Shown: positions 50,279 to 59,002, numbered from the stretch's first letter. The stretch: 64,000 nucleotides of DNA from Streptomyces sp. NBC_01304 (GCF_035975855.1 NZ_CP109055.1:310001-374000), one strand, 5' to 3'. Translations and numbers: made by a program. The notes: a model not told the origin generated them from the letters alone.

Positions 50279-50378
50279 GCGCGGGGTTCCTCCCTGCTCA
50301 ACGCTGCGGACGACCATACGACGAACGGGCCGGCGCCGGATCCGACACCGCGCCGGGCACAGTTCCGGGACCGCCGCA

Positions 50379-50870
50379 TCACTGCACCACCCACTGCCGG
50401 CCGTCCAGCAGCTCGCGCACCGCGTCGAGGTGCCCGGCGTGCACGGAGGTCTCCACCAGGACGTGCGCCACGACGGAGCGCACATCGGGGAAGTCGAGCC
50501 CCCAGCGCGCCCAGACGGGGTCCGGCTGCTTGGGCGGCGCGCCCAGGTCCGTCGCTGCGAGGACGGCGTCGGCTCGGCGGATCTCCTCCCGGTAGAGCGC
50601 GAAGACGTCCTCAGCGCTCTCGTCCGCGCCGACCTGCCAGTCGCCGCCCTTCTCGGACGGCAGGATGTCCCGCGGCTCGCCGCCCACCACACAGCGAAAC
50701 CAGTACCGCTCATCGGACAGCGCCAGATGCCTGACCAGCGCCAAGCAGTGCCAGCCCGAGGGCAGCACCGGGCGGCACAGCTGCTCCTCCGTCAGCCCCT
50801 CCAAGATCCCCAACACATGCCCGCGCTGTCCCGCCAACCGCCCGAGCAGCACCTCGGCTTCCCGCCCCAT
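50379..50870 (-). CDS. DinB/DUF664-family protein (163 aa)
   Basis: Four-helix-bundle DinB-like protein: VLGILEGLTEEQLCRPVLPS, CLALVRHLALSDERYWFRCV (first metal His), and VVAHVLVETSVHAGHLDAVR with the later His residues of the usual three-His site, ending DGRQWVVQ. Mycothiol-dependent transferases share this fold; the substrate of this one is unknown. It lies 100 bases upstream of the YCII gene in the same direction and may be cotranscribed with YCII and the sigma factor. Confidence 0.85.
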   Translation of the reverse strand: MGREAEVLLGRLAGQRGHVLGILEGLTEEQLCRPVLPSGWHCLALVRHLALSDERYWFRCVVGGEPRDILPSEKGGDWQVGADESAEDVFALYREEIRRADAVLAATDLGAPPKQPDPVWARWGLDFPDVRSVVAHVLVETSVHAGHLDAVRELLDGRQWVVQ

Positions 50871-51170
50871 CCCGGATCTCCTTCTGTCGCAATCTTCGAT
50901 CTTCTTGCCCCTACGACGAATGGGACAGCACGAAATCCGACAGCCGACGGCCCCCTTCCGTCGGAAGGCTGGCAGTCGCGGTCGGTCGGCCGGTCAAGTA
51001 CCGCGCGTCGGATGCTCATGGAGTACCGCGAGGTCCTCGCCGAGTGCGGGCACGACCTGCAGGAGCACCTGGGCGAGCTGCGGGGAACTGCTCACCGCAA
51101 TCCGCGCCGTACAGCCGGCTCATGGGCACTTCGCCGCGGCGGCCGCGCGGATCGACTGCGACGTGCATTG

Positions 51171-51300
51171 ACATCCTCTGCCCCCTGAAGGGGGCAGAGT
51201 CCCATCCGTGTCGCAGTGCGGCCGGGTGGGTGGTTGACGCTTCTAAGACCGGGTATCCCCGAGGTCTCCACGTCCTGACGCCACATGTCCTGCGGCGTGT
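51171..51300 (-). ncRNA. Predicted omega RNA (TnpB guide RNA scaffold)
   Basis: In characterised IS200/IS605 elements the guide RNA spans the 3' end of tnpB and the element end, on the tnpB strand, with the guide taken from flanking DNA. The equivalent here is the tail of tnpB plus the terminal hairpin at 51176-51199, with the guide just beyond about 51170. Extent is inferred from the family; no structure was computed. Confidence 0.35.
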
Positions 51301-52523
51301 TCGATGTTGCGGGCGGCGTTGGTGTCCGCGTTCGCTTCGTACCCGCAGCTGTCTGCCTTGCAGACGAAACGGGCCTGGCTCTCACGGTTGCCGGGGGTGA
51401 TGAACCCGCAGGCAGAGCAGCGCCGGGAGGTGTTCGGGGCGGGGACCTTGATCAGGTATCCGCCCCGGTCGGCCAGCTTGTATTCGAGGAAGGTGACGGT
51501 GCGTCCCCATGCCTCGCCGCTGATCGACCTGTTCAGGCCGCGCTTTTGCGCGACATTGGTGCCGGGGGCTTCCACGGTCCCCTTGGCGGCCTTGACCATG
51601 TTGCGGATGGCCAGGTCTTCCACCCCGATGATGCCGAAGATGTCGGCGAGTTCGGTGGTGGTGCGGTGCTGCCAGTCAAGGGCGCGGCGCGTGGCTCTTG
51701 CGCGGAGCTGCTTGATCTGGTCGTACGTACGGCGAAGCCGGGCGCTGTTGCGCTCGCCGGGCTTGCGCTGGCGGCCCTGGCGTTCGCGCTGCTGTTCCAG
51801 GCGCTTGAGCCGTCCTGCTTCACCGGGGGTGAGCCAGGGGCCGTGTTCGCGGAAGGTGCCGTCTGAGAGGGCGAGGGGTTTGGAGATGCCCCGGTCGATG
51901 CCGGTGATCGGCCCGTCGTGGGGCTTGGGCTCGTCTACCTCGGTCTGTACGCGGAAGACGATGTGCCAGCCGTTCGCTTCCTTGGCCAGGCGTGCCCCGG
52001 TGACCCGGTTGAGCTTGTCCGCGCGCTTGCCGTACGGGAGATCGCGGGTCCAGCGGAAGCGGACCAGGCCGACCATGGGCACCCAGCACTGTCCCCAGTG
52101 GCGGGACAGGCGGGTAATGCGCAGGTCTCGGCCCTGGGGGATGTCGACGGCCCGGCGGCTGGTGCGCTTCTTGAAGGTCGGCGCTTCTGCGCGGCCTTCC
52201 CAGCAGTTCACCCACGCTCGGTGGTACGTCTTGAGTACCTGTTGCGCGGCCTGCGCGGGCACGGCCTTGAGCCAGGGAATGTCCTTGCGGGCCTGGCGTA
52301 TCGCCTCGTCCATGCGGGCGAGGGAGCGCTGGCACTTCGGGGTCATCTCCCACAGCTCGTGCAGGAGATTCCACATCGCACGGGCGCCGTGGCCCTGGTC
52401 ATCGACCAACGGGAGCTGGGCGGGGCTGAGGTAAAGCCGGGCCTTGTGGCCACGCTGACGCTTCAACTTCCCTCCCCATCCCGCCCGTTGCCTGATTCGT
52501 AGACCATACGAGCATTGGTGCAT
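51243..52523 (-). CDS. tnpB: TnpB RNA-guided nuclease of IS605 element (426 aa)
   Basis: RuvC-like active site complete: Asp210 in TGIDRGIS, Glu302 in GVEDLAI, Asp400 in ANADTNAARN. Zinc finger C369-C372 ... C388-C393 (RRCSACGF, VCKADSCGY). N-terminal helical region with Arg/Lys-rich stretches (GGKLKRQRGHKARLYL) as usual. Length is normal and there is no frameshift, unlike most TnpB relics. Known TnpB proteins cut DNA at sites specified by the omega RNA next to a short TAM, which helps element retention. It starts at ATG 52523, overlapping the divergent tnpA start. Confidence 0.93.
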   Translation of the reverse strand: MHQCSYGLRIRQRAGWGGKLKRQRGHKARLYLSPAQLPLVDDQGHGARAMWNLLHELWEMTPKCQRSLARMDEAIRQARKDIPWLKAVPAQAAQQVLKTYHRAWVNCWEGRAEAPTFKKRTSRRAVDIPQGRDLRITRLSRHWGQCWVPMVGLVRFRWTRDLPYGKRADKLNRVTGARLAKEANGWHIVFRVQTEVDEPKPHDGPITGIDRGISKPLALSDGTFREHGPWLTPGEAGRLKRLEQQRERQGRQRKPGERNSARLRRTYDQIKQLRARATRRALDWQHRTTTELADIFGIIGVEDLAIRNMVKAAKGTVEAPGTNVAQKRGLNRSISGEAWGRTVTFLEYKLADRGGYLIKVPAPNTSRRCSACGFITPGNRESQARFVCKADSCGYEANADTNAARNIEHAAGHVASGRGDLGDTRS

Positions 52524-52950
52524 GTCACCACGTTGGAAAGCGGCCCCCGATATCCGCCGGTCAGCACACGTCGTCTACAACCTGCACGTTCACTTGGTGT
52601 TCGTCACGAATTTCCGGCGGGGGGTGTTCACGTCCGAGATGCTGACGCGCTGCGAAGTGATCATGCGTGAGATCTGTACGGACTTCGAGGCGGAGCTGAA
52701 GGAGTTCAACGGCGAGCGCGACCACGTGCACCTGCTGGTGCACTATCCGCCGAAGGTCGCCCTGTCGAAGCTGGTCAATCGCCTCAAGGGCGTCAGCTCG
52801 CGGCGGCTGCGCTTCGAGTACACAGGCGAGGTCAACCGCGCCATCATGCACGGCCGCTTCTGGTCCCGTTCGTACTTCGCCGGATCATGCGGCGGAGCAC
52901 CGATAACAGTCGTCCGTCAGTACATCGAGCAGCAAAAACGCCAGTACTGA
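52522..52950 (+). CDS. tnpA: TnpA Y1-type HUH transposase of IS605 element (142 aa)
   Basis: HUH motif His68-x-His70 in RDHVHLLVHYPP, and the single catalytic tyrosine Tyr134 in VVRQYIEQQ. It acts as a dimer on single-stranded DNA hairpins at the element ends. LVNRLKGVSSRRLR and MHGRFWSRSYFAGSC are further family landmarks. Length is standard and the frame intact. ATG 52522 shares bases with the divergent tnpB start. Confidence 0.94.
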   Translation: MSPRWKAAPDIRRSAHVVYNLHVHLVFVTNFRRGVFTSEMLTRCEVIMREICTDFEAELKEFNGERDHVHLLVHYPPKVALSKLVNRLKGVSSRRLRFEYTGEVNRAIMHGRFWSRSYFAGSCGGAPITVVRQYIEQQKRQY

Positions 52951-53212
52951 CCTGCGGGTCAGAGCAGTCCTGAGATGGCCTACACCCCCCACCTAAAGGC
53001 GGGGGCACTGGCCAAGGTCAGAGGTAGTTCGTGGTCTGGCGCGTGATGGCCGAACGGGCCGCCGGAACCCCGGGGCCGACGACGTCCTGTCGGCGGCTGC
53101 CCGCACCTCGGCCAAACCCTGCTGCGGAAGGACTCGAACAGGGCGGATGAGACCGATGGCTCTTGAGGTAGCGGGTGGCCTCTGATCCCTGCGTACGCGG
53201 TGAAGGGACGCA

Positions 53213-53243
53213 AGGAGCCCCGGGCGGGATGCCCGGGGCTCCT
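53213..53243. terminator. Hairpin, 13-bp perfect stem
   Basis: AGGAGCCCCGGGC and its complement around GGGAT. It lies downstream of the secreted-protein gene (minus), in tandem with the hairpin at 53298-53333. The bases from 53011 to 53212, between the IS end and this hairpin, hold nothing recognisable. Confidence 0.75.
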
Positions 53244-53297
53244 GCGATACCAAGGTCTCCCGGGGGGGCACCCCGCCCTGGAGATGCCCCCTGCGGA

Positions 53298-53333
53298 GGC
53301 CGTCCTCCCGACCCCCGTGGCGGGAGGACGGCC
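53298..53333. terminator. Hairpin directly after the secreted-protein gene
   Basis: GGCCGTCCTCCCG pairs perfectly with CGGGAGGACGGCC around a 10-base loop, 25 bases past the stop at 53359. First of two tandem terminators. Confidence 0.8.
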
Positions 53334-53358
53334 CCTGCCTTTCGCGGTGATCGCCCGG

Positions 53359-53982
53359 TCAGTACAGCTTGTTGACGGCTGTGCTCGTGGTCTTCTTGAA
53401 GGCGGCCACGGGCGCGTTCCCGAAGTCGCCCATCTGTCCCCACTTCACGACGGTGACGGTCCTGCCGTCCCGCCCGACCGACAGCAGAGCGATGTCGGTG
53501 GCACCCCAGGACGTCTCGGTGTGCAGGCCGCGGACACGGGCGCCCTCCTCGACCGGCAGCTTGCCGTAGTCCCGGCCCTCGGCCTCGACGTCGGGCGAGG
53601 ACTCCTCGATGCGGTCGGCGCAGGTGCGGATCAGATCGTCGTAGTGCTTCGCCAGTGCCTTGGCCTGGGCGGCTGTGCCCGTCACGACGGTCAACTGCAC
53701 GGCGCCCGTGTCCAGATCGGTCCGGAACTCCCGGTGCCGGTAGTCGTAGTCGAGCACGCCCTCCGTGCTCACGCAGAGGCCGAGTGCCTCCGGGAACCCC
53801 TCGGTGACCGGCCCGGCGGTCCAGGACGACGACGGGTGCGGCGGCAGCTGGGACGCCGACAGGAACTTGGGCGCGGCGGCCTTCGGCGCGGCTCCTGCGG
53901 CCGGTGCCGTGAGGACCGTGCCCGCCGCGAGGGCGGCGACGGTGAGTGCGGTGCAAGCGCTCGTTCGGATGCGCATGGACAT
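53359..53982 (-). CDS. Secreted sensor-like protein (207 aa)
   Basis: Signal peptide (ACTALTVAALAAGTVLTAPA), then a ~170-residue domain: ASQLPPHPSSSWTAGPVTEG, VQLTVVTGTAAQAKALAKHY, DDLIRTCADRIEES and ALLSVGRDGRTVTVVKWGQM. The pattern resembles the extracellular PknH-like sensor domain fold found on mycobacterial and Streptomyces surface proteins, with two Cys (LGLCVS, RTCADR) probably paired. ATG 53982 (or 53976) follows GGGGGAAC. The longer frame to 54729 is not coding-like. Divergent from the XRE-membrane regulator. Confidence 0.75.
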   Translation of the reverse strand: MSMRIRTSACTALTVAALAAGTVLTAPAAGAAPKAAAPKFLSASQLPPHPSSSWTAGPVTEGFPEALGLCVSTEGVLDYDYRHREFRTDLDTGAVQLTVVTGTAAQAKALAKHYDDLIRTCADRIEESSPDVEAEGRDYGKLPVEEGARVRGLHTETSWGATDIALLSVGRDGRTVTVVKWGQMGDFGNAPVAAFKKTTSTAVNKLY

Positions 53983-54216
53983 GGGTTGTTCCCCCGTGCA
54001 TGAGTGCGTGGACGTGGATGCCGCGGTGAGGCCGGCTGGTCGGCCCGGCCTGGCCGGTGCGACACCAAGAGCATCAGCGGTCACGGCGGCCGGGCGCAAC
54101 AGCCGACGGCCGATCGGGCACGGTGGAACCATCCCACCCCGTTTGACGTGCAGGTACATGGGGTGCCTGGGATACCGTCCCGGGCCGGGTGGGGTCGTAC
54201 GAAGACGGGGGGACCT

Positions 54217-55656
54217 GTGCCGGCACAAGGCGACGGCGACGGCATCGACAAGGTGATCGATGAGGTGGCGGAGTTTGCGGCACTGCTGCGGGCCCTGAAG
54301 GAGCGCACGGATCGGAGCTATGGCTCGCTGGCCCGGCGTCTGGGCATGAACACCTCGACGCTGCACCGCTATTGCGCGGGCGACGCGGTGCCGCTCGACT
54401 TCGCCCCCGTGGAACGCTTCGCGGCCCTGTGCGGGGCAAGCTCGGAACAACGCCTGGAACTCCACCGCCGTTGGCTCCTGGCAGCGGCGGCCCGCCGTCG
54501 GCCTCCCACGGCGGGGGCAGTGCAGAGCGCGCCCGACGCCACGGCGTCGGAAGCCGTGAACGACGCGGCGCACGGACCGGATACAGCAGTGGAGGGCAAC
54601 ACCGAACCAGGCACGGCGCTGAAGCCCGGCAGCGACCCGATCGCCACATCGGACACAGCGCCGAGGGCCACCGGCAGCCCGGCCGTCGAAACGGACCCTG
54701 CGCCCAGACCGCCCGGCGCACCCTCGCACCCGCTCCCGCGGCGTCCCTGGTACCGCCGGAGGCGTTTCGTGGTCGGGCTGGCCTGCGTCTGTGCCGTACT
54801 TGCGACGCTCGGGTCCTTCTCCGTCCTGCCGGACGGGCGGCGTGCGTCCGGGGACGCTCCTGACCGGGTCGCCGGTTCGGCGGAGGCCAGGGCGCCGGAG
54901 CGACGGGGCGCCTCAGCCGGCCCGAGCGGCACCCCCACCTCTGAGCGGCCTTCCGGCTCCGCCACCCCGAACGAGAAGCCGGGCACCTCCCGCCCGCCCG
55001 GCGAGACATCCACCCCGCCCCGCGGCGACCAGCCCGCCGGGCTGCCGCTCACCTGGTCCGTCAACTCCCAGGCGTGGAAGCTCGGCTGTGACCACAACTA
55101 CGTCATCGCCAAGCCGCCGAGCCAGGTCCCCCCGCCTCCTGCCCCGCAGGACGCGGCACCTTGGGCGGTGACGCAGAGCGCCGCGCACGGCGGCGAGACG
55201 CTCGTACAGCTGTCGCTGCAGGGGCGCAGCGACACGGCCGTCGTGCTGGAGGCGCTGCGCGTGCGCGTGGTCGGCCGTACGGCGCCGGCCGAGGGCAACG
55301 CCTACGCCATGGACCAGGGCTGCGGTGGCGCGATCACTCCCCGGTACTTCGCCGTGGACCTGGACAAGGACCGCCCCCTCGCCCGCGCAGTCGCCGGGAA
55401 CGACTCCGGCACCCCGATCCCGGCCGTGCGCATGCCCTACCGTGTCTCGGCGAAGGACCCCGAGGTACTGCTGGTCACCGCCGCGACCAGCTCGTGCGAC
55501 TGCCGCTGGTACCTGGAGCTGGACTGGTCCTCCCAGGGCCGCAAAGGCACCGTACGCATCGACGACGACGGCCACCCGTTCCGCACCAGCGCCATCAAGG
55601 GCCTGCCTCAATACACGTACGACACTCAGGAGCGCGAGTGGAAGCCCCGCAGCTGA
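54217..55656 (+). CDS. Membrane-anchored XRE-type HTH protein with extracytoplasmic domain (479 aa)
   Basis: Cytoplasmic HTH (~15-75: VAEFAALLRALKERTDRSYG, SLARRLGMNTSTLHRYCAGD), a long Ala/Pro/Thr linker, one transmembrane helix (FVVGLACVCAVLATLGSFSV), another Pro/Ser-rich stretch and an extracytoplasmic beta domain (WKLGCDHNYVIAKPPSQVPP, VVLEALRVRVVGRTAPAEG, SSCDCRWYLELDWSSQGRKG) with conserved cysteines. This layout is common in Streptomyces and may couple an envelope signal to DNA binding. GTG 54217 after GGGGGGAC is preferred to the open frame from 54004. Target unknown. Confidence 0.85.
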   Translation: MPAQGDGDGIDKVIDEVAEFAALLRALKERTDRSYGSLARRLGMNTSTLHRYCAGDAVPLDFAPVERFAALCGASSEQRLELHRRWLLAAAARRRPPTAGAVQSAPDATASEAVNDAAHGPDTAVEGNTEPGTALKPGSDPIATSDTAPRATGSPAVETDPAPRPPGAPSHPLPRRPWYRRRRFVVGLACVCAVLATLGSFSVLPDGRRASGDAPDRVAGSAEARAPERRGASAGPSGTPTSERPSGSATPNEKPGTSRPPGETSTPPRGDQPAGLPLTWSVNSQAWKLGCDHNYVIAKPPSQVPPPPAPQDAAPWAVTQSAAHGGETLVQLSLQGRSDTAVVLEALRVRVVGRTAPAEGNAYAMDQGCGGAITPRYFAVDLDKDRPLARAVAGNDSGTPIPAVRMPYRVSAKDPEVLLVTAATSSCDCRWYLELDWSSQGRKGTVRIDDDGHPFRTSAIKGLPQYTYDTQEREWKPRS

Positions 55657-56462
55657 GGCGGGGCAGATCAAGGGGCTTCCTACGGGCCCGCAGCGGGCCG
55701 CCCGTCCTCTGCCCGCCAGGGTGATGGGCAGAGCGCACCGTTCACGCCGGGGAGTTCCTGCTCCACCGTGGCGCGGAAGTGCGCGAGCCTGCGTCTGGTG
55801 CGTGGCCGCCAGCGCCTGCTCTCCCGCCGCCTCCCCTGCCTGACCCGAACCCACCGCGTCCCCCACCTGCTCAGGAAAGGTGTCCTTGACCTCCGGGAAC
55901 CACGCCGCGGGCACCGCGGTCTCCAGATCGTCGTGCGGTCGCGACCGCTCTCCGCGAAATTGATCCAGTCCCCACCCCGCCGCGATGTACCAGGGTGTTC
56001 AGCGCGGTCCGCGAAGTCGCCGCTGAACAGCAACAGTTGGCGAGGCAGGCCAGCTGTGCGCGGGACGGGCCGATGGTGTGCGGGGACACTGTTGGCGAAT
56101 TCGACACACCCGTCGAGCTGTCCCACCCGCCTCTGTGTGCACGGAGAGCCCCCGGCCGCCTGCGGCCTCACCCTCGGCATCCGCCCCATCTCCGCGCAGG
56201 CGAAGGTGCGTCGGAGGAATCCTGTCTGCGCGGGCCGGACAGTGCGCTCTGCGCTCAGACACCAGGTTGGTTGTCGGTGCACGAGGGGGCCCTCGCCGAC
56301 AGCCCGGCGGGGTGGAGCAGCGTGAAGTCTGGCTGTGAGCCGTCCGACCGAAGCCACTGGAACGGAACCCGGACATTCCCAGGATCACTTGAGGATCAAC
56401 TCGACCCTAGTGTCGGCTGTGTCAGCAGGAGACACCGCAACCGACAGCCTCTGGAGATCATC
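55657..56462. other. Intergenic stretch (800 bp) without a supported gene
   Basis: Several frames are open, and minus-strand pieces (DLETAVPAAWFPEVKDTFPE in one frame, FRATVEQELPGVNGALCPSP in another) look like one decayed, frameshifted gene reading from about 55930 to 55690. GGATCACTTGAGG at 56382-56394 also occurs next to the IS repeat at 39532-39544. No RNA gene seen. Confidence 0.35.
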
Positions 56463-57134
56463 GTGCGTTCGCGTCGTGCCGCCCGTTCCACCCGCCTCGT
56501 CCTGGCCGCGGTGGCGGTGACGGCCCTCGCCTCCACCGCCACCGCGTGCGGCCCAGACGACGCCGTGGGCGCCGGATCTTCCGCGACTCCCTCCGCAGGT
56601 GGCGGCAGCGACGAAAGCCGTTCCAAGGAGAGCCCTTCCCGCGGCTCCGACTCCAGCGGATCCGACTCCGGCGGCTCCACCGACAAGAGCAGCTCCGGGA
56701 CCAGCGACGACAACAAGAGCGGCTACGGACAGTCCTGCGGCACCAACGACCTGGACTTCACGCTCAGCTCGGAATCTCAGGCGGGCGGCTACTACCTCGT
56801 CACCGCCAAGGCCAAGTCCGGCATCACCTGCTACCTGGACGTCAACACCCCCAGTGCGTCCTTCGGTTCCGGTGTCGACGGCGTCGCCTCACCGGTCGGG
56901 CAGGGAGGCGAAGACCCCATCAAGCTCACCGGCTCCGCTGTTGCCTATACCGGCATCAATCCGAAGACGACCAGCGACAACGCCGGCGCCGAGTTCGAGA
57001 GTGTCATCGTCGCTCTCACCGAGGACGACCCCAACCCCGCCGAACTCCAGCTCCCCGAACCCGCCAACGTCGACAAGCCCATCGTCACCAACTGGTCGAC
57101 CAACCGCTCCGAGACCGTCCCCCTCATCCCCTGA
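56463..57134 (+). CDS. DUF4232 lipoprotein (223 aa)
   Basis: Lipobox TATAC (LASTATAC) after a short signal peptide, a Ser/Asp/Gly linker of ~60 residues, then a DUF4232-type domain: SCGTNDLDFTLSSESQ, YYLVTAKAKSGITCYLDVNT, KLTGSAVAYTGINPKTTSDN, ending near NWSTNRSETVPLI. GTG 56463 follows TGGAG. Same architecture as the protein at 17674-18363 but clearly diverged. Anchored on the outer face of the membrane; function unknown. Confidence 0.85.
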   Translation: MRSRRAARSTRLVLAAVAVTALASTATACGPDDAVGAGSSATPSAGGGSDESRSKESPSRGSDSSGSDSGGSTDKSSSGTSDDNKSGYGQSCGTNDLDFTLSSESQAGGYYLVTAKAKSGITCYLDVNTPSASFGSGVDGVASPVGQGGEDPIKLTGSAVAYTGINPKTTSDNAGAEFESVIVALTEDDPNPAELQLPEPANVDKPIVTNWSTNRSETVPLIP

Positions 57135-57153
57135 CCGACCACACCGTCGCGGC

Positions 57154-57178
57154 GCCAGGGCGGGAGAACGGCCCTGGC
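57154..57178. terminator. Hairpin after DUF4232 lipoprotein gene
   Basis: GCCAGGGC / GCCCTGGC, an 8-bp perfect stem with a 9-base loop, 20 bases past the stop; convergent with the Lrp gene. Confidence 0.6.
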
Positions 57179-57289
57179 ATCCGCCCCGATCGACAGTGCG
57201 AAGGCGCCGACGGGTGAGCCGAATTGTCCACCTGCGCGGATCATCAGCACCGTGGGCCGGCGAACAGGCACAAGAGCGCGCCTGACGGG

Positions 57290-57748
57290 TCAAGGTGTGA
57301 GCGGGTCGAGTACCTGCTTGTGGGCGTGTTGGTAGATCACAGAGGTACGAAATCCGACGACTTCGCGGCGCTCGGTGAACTTGTCCATGAGGAAACCATG
57401 GAGGTAGTCCACGCTGGGCACGGAGACGTGCACGATCATGTCGTCGCCGCCGGTGACGACATAGACCGTGCTGACCTCGGGCAGGCCGGCCGCATAGGTC
57501 TTGAACGCCTCGATGACCGCCCGACTGAGGGGGCGGATCTGGAAGTGGATGAGCGCTTGGACGTGGCGGTTCAGGGCGGCCGAATCCACGGCGGCGTGGT
57601 AGCCGGTGATCACTCCGCGGGCGCGCAGTTGGCGGATGCGTTCGAGGCAGGTCGACGGGGCTATCCCGAGAGTGCGGGCGAGGTCGCGGTTGGTCTGCCG
57701 CGCATCGCGCTGCAGATGCCGGACGATCGCCGAATCAAGTTCGTCCAT
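57290..57748 (-). CDS. Lrp/AsnC-family transcriptional regulator (152 aa)
   Basis: N-terminal HTH (MDELDSAIVRHLQRDARQTN, RDLARTLGIAPSTCLERIRQ) and C-terminal RAM ligand-binding domain (VQALIHFQIRPLSR, VSTVYVVTGGDDMIVHVSVP). Normal length. ATG 57748 has no Shine-Dalgarno sequence; CATAAT ends six bases upstream, so a leaderless mRNA is likely. Divergent from an amino-acid dehydrogenase gene, which suggests control by a branched-chain or aromatic amino acid. Confidence 0.92.
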   Translation of the reverse strand: MDELDSAIVRHLQRDARQTNRDLARTLGIAPSTCLERIRQLRARGVITGYHAAVDSAALNRHVQALIHFQIRPLSRAVIEAFKTYAAGLPEVSTVYVVTGGDDMIVHVSVPSVDYLHGFLMDKFTERREVVGFRTSVIYQHAHKQVLDPLTP

Positions 57749-57768
57749 GCGGCGATTATGGCCCCCCT

Positions 57769-57785
57769 GCCGAATTCCATTCGGC
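57769..57785. promoter_or_regulatory. Inverted repeat GCCGAAT-TCC-ATTCGGC, candidate Lrp operator
   Basis: Seven-base perfect arms in the 77-bp region between the divergent Lrp and dehydrogenase starts, upstream of both putative -10 elements. Size matches Lrp/AsnC sites. Confidence 0.55.
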
Positions 57786-57825
57786 CACGGGCCGTAGGCG
57801 TTGTCGAAACGGCTAGCTTCACGCC

Positions 57826-58998
57826 ATGACAGCCGCACTTCAGGAAGCTCTGACCCTCCACATCCCGTACCCCTCGCATGAGTTGGTGCAGGTCGTGCGC
57901 GGTCACCGCAGTGGCCTGGCGATCACCATCGCGATCCACTCGACCGCGCTCGGCCCGGCCGCCGGCGGGTGCCGGATCACGCACTACCCCCACCCCGCCG
58001 CCGCCATCGCGGACGCACTGCGGTTGGCGACGGCGATGACCGAGAAGAACGCGCTGGCCGGCCTCGACCACGGCGGCGCGAAAGCGGTCGTCGCCCTCCC
58101 CACCACAACTCGGCCGACCGGCCCGGAGCGTACGGCGATGCTCCACGACCTCGGCGACGCGATCGCATCGCTCGACGGCCGCTACATCGCAGGCCCGGAC
58201 GTGGGAAGCAGCCCGGTCGACATGTCCGTGATCGGCGAACGCACCACGCACGTCTGCTGCCGGCCCGTCGAGAACGGCGGCAGCGGCGACTCCTCCCTCC
58301 ACACCGCACGCGGGACCCTCACGGCACTGGGCGCAGTGGCCGACGAAGCCTTCGGCTCACCGCAATTCGCCGGCCGGACCTTCGGGGTGATCGGCCTCGG
58401 TGCGGTCGGCGCCCACGTGGCCCGGCTCCTGCACCGGGCCGGTGCGCGGCTCGTCGTGACGGACGTCAACCCAGCCACCCGCAGCCTGGCCGAGGAGTTG
58501 GGCGCGACCTGGGTGGATCCGGACAACGCCCTCGCGACGGAGGTCGACATCCTCGTTCCGGCCGCACTCGGCGGCCTGCTGACCGCGCGCACCGTGCCAC
58601 TGCTTCGGTGCGCCGCCGTCGCAGGACCGGCCAACAACCAACTCGACGAACCGGCCACCGCCCGCCTCCTCGCCGCACGCGGCATCCTCTGGGCACCGGA
58701 CGTGGTCGTCAGTGCGGGAGGAGTCATCCACGCCACCGGTGTCGAACTGCGCCGGGAATCTCCGGAACAGCTCACCGAGCGTCTGGGCGCCATCGCCACC
58801 ACGCTCCGGCAGGTCTTCCACACGGCCCGGACCCACCGGACCACACCCGCGGACGCGGCCGCGGAACTCGCCGGGCAACGAGTTCGCCAAGCAGCCTCGC
58901 ACCCGGATCACGATGCAGTGCTGCCCCTGGGTTCATGGGCAGCAGGGCCGAGCAAGCCCGAGCCGCCGACATTCCACCCGACACCACAAGGGAGTTGA
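57826..58998 (+). CDS. Leucine/valine dehydrogenase-family protein (390 aa)
   Basis: Glu/Leu/Phe/Val dehydrogenase fold: AIHSTALGPAAGGCRITHYP, LRLATAMTEKNALAGLDHGG then AKAVV (both active-site Lys), IAGPDVGSSPVDMSVIGERT, and the NAD-binding segment FGVIGLGAVGAHVARLLHRA. Closest in style to branched-chain amino-acid dehydrogenases, which deaminate Val/Leu to the oxo acids, though some usual motifs vary (GGCR for GGTR). No Shine-Dalgarno sequence; TAGCTT ends seven bases before the ATG, which suggests leaderless translation. Followed after four bases by a VOC gene. Probably regulated by the adjacent Lrp protein. Confidence 0.88.
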   Translation: MTAALQEALTLHIPYPSHELVQVVRGHRSGLAITIAIHSTALGPAAGGCRITHYPHPAAAIADALRLATAMTEKNALAGLDHGGAKAVVALPTTTRPTGPERTAMLHDLGDAIASLDGRYIAGPDVGSSPVDMSVIGERTTHVCCRPVENGGSGDSSLHTARGTLTALGAVADEAFGSPQFAGRTFGVIGLGAVGAHVARLLHRAGARLVVTDVNPATRSLAEELGATWVDPDNALATEVDILVPAALGGLLTARTVPLLRCAAVAGPANNQLDEPATARLLAARGILWAPDVVVSAGGVIHATGVELRRESPEQLTERLGAIATTLRQVFHTARTHRTTPADAAAELAGQRVRQAASHPDHDAVLPLGSWAAGPSKPEPPTFHPTPQGS

Positions 58999-59002
58999 CG
59001 AC

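Larger units (their letters stand above)
51171..53010. mobile_element. IS200/IS605-family element with divergent tnpA and tnpB
   Basis: Two apparently intact genes diverge from a shared CATG (tnpB minus, tnpA plus), and each 3' side ends in a hairpin: CTCTGCCCCC-TGAA-GGGGGCAGAG (51176-51199) past tnpB, and CCCCC(A)CC-TAAA-GG(C)GGGGG (52986-53005) past tnpA. The sequence TTGAC abuts the tnpB-side hairpin (51169-51173). Boundaries are estimated from the hairpins; such elements make no target duplication. Both catalytic sites are complete, so the element may be mobile. A related solo end lies at 16454-16473. Confidence 0.8.

Noticed and set aside
48867..51188. 773-codon plus-strand frame over sigma factor, YCII and DinB genes
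   Set aside because: It crosses three well-supported minus-strand genes; composition is that of an antisense frame.
51304..52434. Plus-strand frame over tnpB
   Set aside because: Antisense to TnpB, whose catalytic and zinc-finger residues are all present.
55680..56357. 225-codon minus-strand frame in the 55.7-56.4 kb gap
   Set aside because: Protein-like fragments appear in two different frames, with no start signal; at best a decayed gene.
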